This document shows positions 1 through 10,700 of a DNA stretch of 23,450 nucleotides, piece after piece; position 1 is the stretch's first letter; every line of letters begins with the position of its first letter. The notes under the pieces are model-generated. The model saw only the letters and a list, made by a program, of their open reading frames with translations, did not search any database and was not told where the DNA came from. The position numbers and the translations under genes were made by a program. This stretch comes from Priapulus caudatus (taxonomy: Eukaryota; Priapulida; Priapulimorpha; Priapulimorphida; Priapulidae). The stretch covers positions 467,903 to 491,352 of the forward strand of contig NW_014577167.1 in assembly GCF_000485595.1 (NCBI RefSeq). Reading direction: 5' to 3'.

Positions 1-100
1 TCACTGCGCGTTGTCTTATAAAAGGTATTTTGAAAATACCTCCAATGTTGTTGAAATTCTCTGATGTTGTCGACAGTTTCCCCAATCCCCAAGCAACCGT

Positions 101-124
101 GCAGCGGTGCTGCGGTACAGCGGT
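101..124 (+). repeat. Three tandem copies of an 8-bp unit
   Basis: GCAGCGGT, GCTGCGGT and ACAGCGGT lie head to tail, sharing a core CNGCGGT-like pattern. It is short and may be coincidental. Confidence 0.5.
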
Positions 125-150
125 ACGGGCGCAGCAAAGATAAAAACATG

Positions 151-158
151 TGACGTCA
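151..158. promoter_or_regulatory. Perfect CRE palindrome TGACGTCA
   Basis: TGACGTCA, the full cAMP-response element, followed by a half site (CGTCA, 159-163 region) in the more GC-rich first 250 bases. With a TATAAAA-like string at 17-23 and the GC-rich repeat at 101-124, this may belong to a promoter of a neighbouring gene, but no exon is visible here. Confidence 0.35.
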
Positions 159-653
159 CGTCACCACTTCGAGGCTATTTTGTTTGGCAAACAGTTGGCG
201 TTTGCGCCAGAATGCCAGTTTTCTCACCTCATTCTTGTGGGTTTTAAGCAAACGCGCAGTGAAATGGGAGAAACTAGAGTTTATTTTGTCATAAGGTAGT
301 GTGATTATGCATGACACGAAGTACTTGCTAGTCTAGTACTGAAGAAATTAGCGTTTGGATGCGCACTGTGAGCCTTTAAGTGATGCTATGTATAATTAGG
401 AGCAAGTGGGCTGAAAGCTGAATATAGGTGTGTAATAGTTAGCCATGCATATCTGATTATTTGTAATTATGATACCATGAAAACTATTTGTAAACATTTG
501 TAATAAAGTGTAAATATCACAACTGTATGTATGACAGTTTGACTGGCTAATATTTACTATAAATACTCAATGGCACAGATTGTAGGTGATTGTGTACTAA
601 AATTTTCAGGCAGATAAACATGTAAAAGTTGTAATATACACGTACATTACATT

Positions 654-659
654 TTTATT
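654..659 (-). terminator. Candidate poly(A) signal AATAAA
   Basis: Canonical AATAAA on the minus strand, about 2.2 kb past the stop codon. It would imply a long 3' UTR, as is usual for this family in vertebrates. A second canonical copy lies at 285-280. This is a hexamer match only. Confidence 0.25.
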
Positions 660-863
660 CAGAAACCCAGCCATTTAATAGCTAATGCACTTTTAAACCA
701 CATCAGCCTTGATCTTGATGTGATCGAGATGCAACTAGTGTACTTTTCACAGTAGCATAATAAGTTATTGTAGGAAATGTACACACATCTTTTTTAAATT
801 TAATACATGCATCTATAAATTTATCTCATTTTTACAGTCATGCACAGTTGGCCATGATACTGA

Positions 864-899
864 GGAATTGCTATTATTACTGTGAATAATAGTAATTCC
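864..899. repeat. Inverted repeat, 15-bp arms
   Basis: Arms 864-878 (ggaattgctattatt) and 885-899 pair at 14 of 15 positions around a 6-base loop (actgtg). It would form a hairpin in either strand's RNA. The arms are shorter than a typical microRNA precursor. Confidence 0.7.
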
Positions 900-2080
900 T
901 TTAAAAATCATAAATAGTATATAATATTACAGACAATACATACATGCGTAAAATAGAAACAGTTTTTAAGATGATCAAACTCACTGTGATGGTGTAGACG
1001 GATCAAAGAGTTGTAAGCTAGAACCATATGTAAATAAAACTACTAGATCAGTGAATACCAGTACTATATCCCCACAAAATTTCCAGGTATGTGAATGTGT
1101 ATGACTTTAGCCTGCTCTTGTTACAAATCTAGTAATAGCTTGCAATATATACAATCTGAAATCTGGGATATTTTATGGACTGATGTGTACCTTTTTTACT
1201 GGTTAGAAATCATCTTATTTTCAAATAAAATTGAATACTGTACAGTATTAAGGGCCGCCACATTTAGAATGAAGAAAGGGATGGGTGGAGAAAGCAAGGA
1301 AGAGGGAGAAGTGAGAGAAAGCGAGAAACAACTGATTCCCAGTGCATATAAATATTTTAAATTAAATTCTGCAATATCTATAGTACAGTTATACATACGG
1401 GTACGTGCAGATACACAAACCCTCCAGAGTTAAGGAAGATTGAAATGGCAGTGAATCTATGATCTTACTGAACTGTATACAGGGTAATTGTACAGGAAAT
1501 ATATACATGACCAAACAATGCATTGTAATATTCTAATAAACATCTTTACAAACAATGCACGAATAAGAGGCGAAGTGCAGGGGCAACAGACGCAAATTTT
1601 ATACAGCAGTGTTTATAATAAACAAATGTATAAATATACATATAGTAAATGAATATAATGGTGCAGAACATTATTTACAAAACCTCACAACAATCAAACT
1701 TCTTTCCGATCTTTGTATATAAACGTGTGTTGCACAATTATTTGCTTAACAGTACACATTAAAAATTCAATAATGCTTCCTGGAAATAACTGCAATAAAC
1801 TGTTGAATGTCGCAAATCAACACTCGTTTCCCAGCATTGATACGTAATTTTGATTTGCAGCTACAGGTGTATTATCAAAGTACATTTTTGATCATAACTA
1901 AGAAATCCCGTGCTCTGAGAAATAAGCATGCATTTTCTAAAACAAAACTAATTGCCTTCATGCTAGTACTTCCTGGTATATATACTAAATAATTACCTCA
2001 CATGGTGAAAACTAAGTGCACATGCTCTATGCAAGTTTACTCACAGAAAGTAAATAACTCTGAGAAAAGGCAACAATTCT

Positions 2081-2136
2081 GAGCGAAATACACGTTGGAA
2101 AGTTTGAGCGAAATTCACGTTAAAAACTTTGAGCGG
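2081..2136 (+). repeat. 25-bp tandem repeat, just over two copies
   Basis: GAGCG recurs at 2081, 2106 and 2131, exactly 25 bases apart. Copies share GAGCGAAATNCACGTT followed by an A-rich tail. The third copy stops after GAGCGG. It lies in the probable 3' UTR. Confidence 0.75.
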
Positions 2137-2551
2137 ACACCAATACACACACGATCAAAATGACATGCGTCACTATTTCCCTCCACTCCACACAGCTGCA
2201 CATGCTTGATACAGTCCTGAACATGAGCCCTTAACAAGGCAATGGTCTACTACATGAACGAAATCTATGTACATGTATCGCAAGATGAAATCATTAATTA
2301 GTTGTTTTCATTATTAGCACTCGTTACATTAGATGACGTCCCAGAAGAAAGTTGACCTCAGCAATTGGCCACAACCACGAGTTTCGTTCGCCCACACTAC
2401 TGGAAGTCAACATTATTTATAAACGGCCCATGGCCATGGTCTACTCATTAGAAACGATACCGTCCACTGAAGAGAAAATAGGCCGTATCATTAGTGCTGT
2501 AGTGCGAAGAAATTATGTAAGGAAAATAGTAAATAAGTAGGTATGTAGAAA

Positions 2552-2557
2552 TTTAAT
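2552..2557 (-). terminator. Candidate poly(A) signal ATTAAA
   Basis: ATTAAA on the minus strand about 340 bases past the stop codon, the nearest common hexamer variant. Further candidates read AATAAA at 659-654 and 285-280 and ATTAAA at 679-674. Hexamers are frequent by chance in AT-rich DNA, so which one is used is unknown. Confidence 0.25.
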
Positions 2558-2898
2558 CCCACACAAAAAGGTCTTGAAAGGGCTATTGTTTTGGTAGGCA
2601 GTCCTCTTCATAGCTAACATATGCGGAATACTATTTGCGATTTGATCAAGCGCATCATTGATCCCTGGGCAAGGATGTGCAATAAATAAGTTTCACCCAC
2701 CGCGGCTTACATTTACAGTCAATAATGGGTGAGCGAGTTACATATAATGATGCATCAGTTGTATCGGAAACTTACTTTTCCGATACCTACAACATTTTGA
2801 GACTCCCATTCACGCTCTATCTTAGCAGCGCAATACCCGGCATACGCAAGTCTGCAGCTTGGCGCGCGTTTCTGCACGGCAACACGCCCCAGACAGCG

Positions 2899-3160
2899 CT
2901 AACAGGAGCTGCTACGGAACGCGGCGTTGTCCGCGGACACGTGGTGCATGCCGGGAGACAGCGGCGGCGGCGGCGGCGCCAGGTTCTCGGAGTTGTGGTA
3001 GCGATCCTTGAGCTGCGTGAGCGCGGCCAGCAGGCGGTTGTTTGCGCTGTCGAGCGACTGTATGCGCCGCTCCTGCGCGTCGATGATCTTCTGCTTCACG
3101 ACGACGACGTTCTGCATCTCCTGCTGCTCCTTGCGTAGTTCCTCCTCGACACCGATCAAC
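2899..3160 (-). CDS. DAB2IP: Exon 18 (last): coiled coil end and C-terminus
   Basis: The acceptor is gtgatcgcag|G (AG at 3162-3161); the stop TAG is at 2901-2899. The translation [20 protein letters not shown] then [20 protein letters not shown] and [15 protein letters not shown] is very close to the DAB2IP/RASAL2 tail (VEEELKKDHAEMQ...[28 protein letters not shown]). After it come a proline run ([11 protein letters not shown], a possible SH3 ligand) and the end NAAFRSSSC, comparable to the family end GEFRNSS.C. There is no QTRV-type PDZ ligand as in one SYNGAP1 isoform; an alternative last exon outside the window cannot be excluded. Confidence 0.97.
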
Positions 3161-6100
3161 CTGCGATCACAAGGAGAGCCGCGTTCGTTATCGAAGTGTC
3201 ACGACTGCCTCTGTAGCTATCATCGAGCCCACGTTACATGTGTGCATGCTTGCAGCCGTTTTAATAAATATAAATAATAAGCATATATATATATATATAA
3301 ACATTATCAGGGGTTAATAATGACAAATTTGTCATTATTAACCCCTGACATTATATATTATATATAAACATTATCAATACCACTTATAAGTTTAAAAACT
3401 AAACGGCTATGCCCAAAATAGATGACAAATTGCTCAGTAGTCTGATGAAATTCTGAATCACTATATCATAAAAAAGTTATGAAAATAACGTGCACATGGT
3501 AACATCTCTATTATACCTACTTGGTAAATTTTACACTTAAATAATGCCAAACAATGTAACAGTTGAGTTTACGCCACTGGTACTGACGAATACATATGAT
3601 AAATTACATTAACTAAATTTTTTTGATGACAACTTAACATGACAGTCATTTGCGAAGAGACAAAAGCTGCACAAAAGCAAATAACACGTGTACAGAAGCT
3701 GACGGACGGAACATGCTTGTAATGTAAATCGTGAATTTATAGACCCTTTCACTTAGATGCAGTCATTTTATGAAACACTAGGTGTTTCACACACCAGGTA
3801 AGCCCAGGATAAACGCAAGACTGCGAACTAATAATATTTTGGTAGCGACACTTTGACAACAACCGTTATGTTCGGCAAAGTTTGGTGTGAAAAGGTCTAT
3901 TACATGGAGTACATTGTAACATGTAAATTCTCAAAACACATAATAATAAATACATAATATACATAATAATAATCATGTAAATGTTAAAACACGCAACATG
4001 TATTTCCCCGTTAAATGTTTACCTTGACACTGGTTCACACTGTGTGCATGTGATACAAAGAAAATTACTTCATTTTTTACACCACTTTAATACTGACACT
4101 ATTAATTTGCCACGTTGTAAAAAGCGTTTTTTAAATTACGACTTCAACATCTTATTTGTACATAAATACATACATACACATAAATAGACATCTGTGTTCA
4201 ACACGTTCAACGTGTAAGGAAAAGGACAACATTGCAGCGGCAATCGCACCAGCTCTATCAAACCATCCCTGTGAGCTACGAGGGTTTCTGTGTGCTATGG
4301 GAGAATATAGACACGAGATGAAAGACCACAAGATGGTGGGTGATATTACAAATCCACTGAAAGCGATAAGACAGAGCACAAGCATCTACTCCCCAGTGCG
4401 ATATACAAGCATCCTGATGATCGTATGCCATGTGTCTACTGTACGCACGGGACAGCAACTCTCTATAGGTACCTAAAACTGTTGCAGTACACCTGCACCA
4501 TTCCATCTGTGTCTAAAGCATCCTGCAGCAGAGCGATCACTGCTGCATTTCTATCGACCGTTTCCTGGAAAACAGTTTAATATAAAACCCCTTTATCCTC
4601 ATGTCTGCATTTTGAAATTGTGATACTATATAGGATAGCACCAGTTGTAAACGGCCCTTCATAACCCTTTAACCAGTGCATTCAGTCACTTTTGCCTAAC
4701 ACCCTGTATGACAGGCAAAGTTGCCCAATTTTAAAGACCGTTACACTGTTTACACCAGGTTGCACAATTTCGCTTTGACCTTAAGACCCAATCAGACATT
4801 GGCATGTGCCTTTGTTCGGTGGATTGGCCACTCAGAAATCACTCGGAAAGAAACCGTGACTGTTCGGGTTGAAGATCGGAGTGAAAAGGGCTACAGTTGG
4901 ACCTCTGTCGAGTAACAACGGTACGCCCACGCACGCACACGCACACTGTTGAACACGGCTGCCAAGAGGGAACACGGGGAGAAGTGTCAATCGGTAGCTG
5001 GAACCACGGCAGCCGTCACTGCAGCCGGCGACTCTCTCTCTCCTGCAAGGCAAAAAACGTCGCAGCAACTCGCGCGGGCGCCCTGCGGCTCACCTCGCGA
5101 TGATGTTCTTCATCTGCTGATCCTTCTCCTCCTGCTGCTCACTGAGCAGCATCTCGCCCTCCTCGTAGCGGCTCTTCCACTCGTGCACCTCCTCCTGCGC
5201 CTGCTTGTTCTGCTCGGACAGCCGCTGCTCAGCCTCGCCCAGTTGTAGCTGCATCTGCTGGAGCTGCTCCTGCAGCAGCGACACCTGCTCAATCAACTGC
5301 TGCAAGAGGCAAGCGATGCATGACATTACACATGCGGAAGGCAACGTATTAGCCAGCGAGCCGTGCAACCGTGATTTGCACGTTCAGTTTTGAAACTGCA
5401 CGGCCAAAAATGTGTAGCACGGCCTAAAATATTGATCTAAAGCCGTGTACATTGTAAAAATTGCACTCTCAAACATTTTTTCTGCACTCCCACAATACTC
5501 ATTCCTGGCTAATACCCTGACGGAAGGCACGAGGGCTTCGTGTTGCTATTGTTAATATGCACGCTGGGGTACATACACTCAAAACACGATTTGACGCACG
5601 TACAAGATCACTTGTCACAGGCGACTAAGTACAATCCGGTACAACGCAAGTACCAGCTGGCGAGAAATTAGTGACTTAGAAGCTATTACTTACTAGAAAT
5701 TGCTTAATTTTCAGAATATTTCATATGCTTAGATATCTGTAAGATATTACTTGATAAAGCCATCTTACTACATGTTTACATGAGCGAGTGCACCTTGTGA
5801 GAATTTAGTAAGTACAAGTACTTAAGAACCTAGTGCTTGCAAGTACTCGCTTAAGAACCAAGCGGAGTTTCCATATAACTGTGTCATTAAAGTAAGTCGG
5901 CATGTATGGAATAGGGACCTAGACTGGTTCTATAGGGTGCATGTCAACTACCCAACTCTTAGATGCCATGAAGCTATAAGACACAGAATGAACATATATG
6001 AATGACATAAATATTTGTGCAAACCTTTTCCCAAATTTTTGCACAAACAGGCTTGTCAAATTCGTAACCCGTGTCTGCCACACCAGGGTTTCTTATACAT

Positions 6101-7721
6101 AGGAGGCACAGTGGCGCACCGCCGTTGTCAAATTTAACATCGCCGTTGTGAAAATGTCCGTGTATTGACTGATAAGTATATCCTGTTACGTATCTATATA
6201 CCTATAAGTATATCAATACATCCTGTATTTGAATCCATCATGCGCATTTTTTTTCCAAACTGGCCATTACTTCCTTTGTCTAATTTCCCATCAGAAGAAA
6301 CCCTGCACATCCCCTGCCTACCTTTTTCTCTGTGTGTTCGGTCGGCTCAGGTTCCTGCGAGGCACTCTTCCTCGGCTTCGGCCGCGGCCGATTCGCGTGC
6401 ACCGACTCTAACGTCCAGTACGCGCGATTTTCGACAAGCAGCGAGGAGTCCGACCCGCCTCCAAGCTGCGGGCTCGCCGCCGCCCACGTGTGCGGCGACC
6501 GCGCATTGTCGCAGGCGTCCGAGAGCGAGCGAGCGGCCGCTCCCGCAGGCAGCGTGTTCGCGTGCGTCGCGTCGCGCCGCCGCGTTGCCACGGGCAGAGC
6601 CACGGACGCGCTCTCGTCCGAGCACGACTCCTCGCGTGAGAGTTTACGCAGCGGGTGCGCGTGCAGCACCGTGCCATCGTCAGCGTCGTCGTCGTCATCG
6701 TCGTCGTCGCTGACGTTAGCGCTCACAGAGCTGCAGCTGGAGGAGCGCGACGTGCGGCGGTCGTTGCCGCCGGCAACGAGGCTGAGCCGCTTCACGGGGC
6801 TGATCGGGCAGTGGTAGAGCGGGTTGGCGAACGAGAGCGGCGCGGGTCGCGCTGCCGGCGGCGAGCTCGCGACCGACTCGCGCGCCGCCGCATCAGTCGG
6901 CGAGCTTGACTGGCTGAGCGCGAACGACTGGTAACCGGACGACGTCACGTTCGACAGCTGGCTGATGCTCATCTGACTGCCCTGCATGTTGTTACTGCCG
7001 CCGCCGCTGCCGCCGCAGCGGGTGCTCTGGCCCGCGTCCATCTCGCCCGATGTGTTGTGCTCGTCCTGCATCTCGTCCATGATGCTGATGATGTCCATGT
7101 AGTCGCCGTTGCCGACGCCGTTGAGCAGGCGCTTGCGCAGCTGCTCGGTGCGATCGCGATTGCTCTCCAGCGTGCTGTACTCGTCGCTGCTCGAGCTCAG
7201 ATCAAAGTTGGCGCGCCTCGCGCTGCGCAACTTGGGTTTCGTCGTCGCCCCGCGGCCGAGAGTCGACGTCTTGCACGGCGCGGACACCATCGTTAGGTCA
7301 CTGGTGCTCGACAGACTCGCGTCCGTGTACTTCTTGTTAGGGGCCGCGCGCTGCCTGCTGCCGCTGCCCGTCGGGTTTTTTTGGTCCTCGGAGATGTTGA
7401 GTAGAATCTCGTGCAGCTTCACGAGCTGTGTGGGACAGGGCCCCTGAGAAAGGAAGGCGAATATTAGCCACGATATCAGCAACGCGGCCGCCTGTGTCTT
7501 ACTCAAATGCAGCTGTTCAAAAACAACCTTAGATCTAGTTGCCCCCCCCCCGGGGTATTTCCGAGTTTTGCAAGCACGGAAACATTTGGAGAAACTAGAT
7601 TGAAAGTTTAATAGAATTCTTGCTTGGACCTATTTGAAATATCTGCAAAAAACTAGAACAAGTTTATTCCATAGCCTACAGGCATTTTAGAATTAGTTTA
7701 AAAATGCCAAAATATTTATAC

Positions 7722-7752
<31 letters not shown>

Positions 7753-10700
7753 CAGGGAGATGGGAGGGGCTAGGGAAAGAGATGAGGGTGCTAGGGAGGA
7801 AGGCAAGAGGAAGGGAAAGAGAGAGTGAGATGGAGAGAGATTCGTACCTTATTCACTTTGCGTAGGCTTTCACTGAGGACAGTGTGCAGTATGGAGAGTT
7901 CTTTCCCAAGGTCAATGTAGCCATCATACTCCAGATAATTGCTATCGTCTTTGGATGTGGTCTGCAAAGAAAGTTTTAGAATTTCACATCACCATACTTC
8001 TGTTGATAGAACATTGATTGCTCTTTACAAATTTAGTTCAGATCTGAAAGTAAAAACACTATAGTGTAAAACCAGCAATATATGGTTACTGCAAGCAAAA
8101 AGGCCTTGAGGGGTGTATCACGGTAGGCGTATCTAATGACTTACTGATATTTGTCGCAGGAAGCTTTTCATGTTGCCCCATTGATGCTCCACAAAATCGT
8201 TCATGAATTTCATGAACTCCTCCTTACTTCCAAACCTGAAAACGCAATGCGAAACGGATTAGCAATGTAATTCATATAAGATACTACATGCAAACCCAAA
8301 CTATCATTATTCAATATATTTGATACCGATACAACAATGATTTGCATAAATCATCAAGGATGCACACAGATGCATGTAGTAATATTTAACAACACTCACA
8401 GCAATGCAACTGCATAAGCTACACAGACAAGGATTGCATCGCAGAATGCATACAGTACCTGTTAAAATTTGCCAAATTTTGGATAGTTTTGGCAGTCATC
8501 GTGAGATTCCGTGCCGCCCGGTCCTGTGGGAACTCTTGCGTCAAGCCAAATAGGCTAGGGGCGAGGATCGCTGGACACAGGAACCTGTACATAGAGCAAT
8601 TTTTATGAATAACTGCACGCGAATAGGCTAGCTTTACACGATGGCCAAAATATGCATACCCCATTCGTTTGATTGCGCACGCCTGCTATTATATGTGAGT
8701 TTTATTGCAGGTAGTCACTTGGTGCGTGTCAACAGGTGGCGTGCCAATGAATTTATGTACCCAAATCATCTGGGATGCAATATAATCTTTTATGCATTAA
8801 TCAGATTTGCATTATATATCGCACGTAGCGGAAGCATCCTATAGTACGATTGTCGGGGTGGCTCGTAACCGATTTTAATTTTACACCCCAAACCTTCGAG
8901 ACAAAGGCGTCAACAGCGCCAACACTCTTTGACGTGCGCTACTTGTTATTTCGTGAGCGTGCGCGCGTCCATCACGGCGCGTCAATCACACGCGGGCGTT
9001 TTACGAGGCGCCGTAAAGCTCACCGCAGGAAGATGCAGCTGGAGATAAGGTTGTCGGCGATGTCTTCTTGCTCGCGCGCCACGAGCTTCTCGCGAATCAT
9101 GCCGAACACGGCTTTCAGTTCACTGCGAACGCAAATAAAACATGATTGCAGGGAAAAAAAATAAAAAATAATAAATAAAAAATAAGAAGGAATAAAACAA
9201 ACTGCACAAACGATTTCTAGGCGAGTTACTGTCCTTCGGGAAGGCTGGCTTGCCTTTAGAAGCACGAGTGGAAGTGAGCAACATTATGATGATGAGTGAT
9301 CATTGTTATTTGACAGTTACATGATTCGAACTCGAAACGGCCATTATAGATGTTGAGAATTAAATCTGATGCTTTGGGGCCGGTTGTTGCCCTACATAAA
9401 GGATTTTGCATACAGACAGTACAAACATAAGTCGCGCAGCCGTGTTAATCTGAGAGAATAGGATGTCGACGCAATAGAGGATCACATGCTAGCGCTATTA
9501 ATGTCAGTCAGTCAGTTGTTCTATGTGAAATTGGGTCAGCCACAATAAAAACAATCATATCTAATACGAAAACGAGCTACAGGCCAGTGGAGATTACCTG
9601 GGAAAATAACAGCCTGAGTTGATGATCTTACACCACACCATCTCACAATACATTGTCAAGCTGGCTTGATGCTTTGCCAAACTGCTATTGTTGGCCACCT
9701 TCGTGGGGTCGACCTACACACCACGGAAAAAGCAAAACTGGTGACGCTGACATTATACACGAGCATAAAAACAACTTACAAGTGAAACAATTAAGCTAAA
9801 ACCCACAATCTCCAGTACAGAGAAGGTAGGTACCATATAGGGACCTTGCACATCGACCGACTTCAACTACTTGTTTCGCAGCTGCGATTCCTACCTCGCA
9901 GTCATCCTGCGCATCCAGCACCGTCTTGATGAACTCAGACAGTGTGTCTTGCAGGTACTTCTCACCGACTAGCTTCATGTACGCCTCCATCGCTTTGGTT
10001 GCTATCGAGTTGCCCCGGAACGTCAAGTTCTCGTGCTCTGAAAACGGCGCGAAAATTGAGCGTTTTCATAGCCGGCCGCGCCAAGATAATCCTGGTCTCA
10101 TCTTGCCACTGTGTTCCCGTGCTGTATTCATAGTAACCATTGAGCTGACACCCGCGTGAATGCGAGGAAAACGTGCGCTGTTGACTTAACACATTCGCGA
10201 ATTATTTTTCTTGTTGCAGACTGTGGGGCATAAACGGCGGTGGTGTTGACAAAGCTGTTGCCGTGTGAACAATGATCGCTGTGTTATTCGGTAAGTTAAA
10301 ATTCAAACACTTCGTCGCTTACAGAACGTCTGTCCCTATGCTGATGGATATATGGCCATGCAGATAAAGGGAGTTAGCAAAGCAGATGCACAGTAAGCAG
10401 ATTTGCGAGCAAAATGCAGCTGCGACAGATCTGTTAATGCAGCAGCCTCTCGCCCACGTATTCTGTTTACATATCAGTCGTATCACCCCAGTTACACACA
10501 GCATGGTGCTGAATTAATATTTGTACAGGCATCCGAAAGTGTTTCACTCACTGAGGGTTTTTATGGATGATTACCATTATACTTATTCTACATGTGCTCT
10601 TCACGTTCCAGTATTGTGAAATGTAGGGAGGACATATAGGGTGAAAGCATAACAAATCAAGAGCTTCACATTCCAACCATCCAGTATGAATACCATAGTT

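Larger units (their letters stand above)
1..2898. other. 3' UTR and downstream flank
   Basis: No convincing coding exon on either strand; the short open frames have no recognisable similarity. The proximal part should be the 3' UTR of the RasGAP gene (read right to left). It holds a 25-bp tandem repeat (2081-2136), a hairpin (864-899), candidate poly(A) signals, and at the far left an 8-bp triplicate and a CRE. The transcript end cannot be fixed from sequence. Confidence 0.6.

Noticed and set aside
864-899. MicroRNA precursor
   Set aside because: The stem is only 15 bp and no extended pairing is seen in the flanks.
2725-3277. Plus-strand open frames opposite exon 18
   Set aside because: Antisense shadows of the coiled-coil exon; no similarity or splice support.
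6165-6909. Long plus-strand open frames (182 and 161 codons) over exon 16
   Set aside because: Their Arg/Ala/Ser-rich translations mirror the GC-rich minus-strand exon 16, which has clear family similarity and splice sites.
8641-8844. Plus-strand 67-codon frame in intron 12
   Set aside because: No similarity and no initiation or splice context; AT-rich chance frame.
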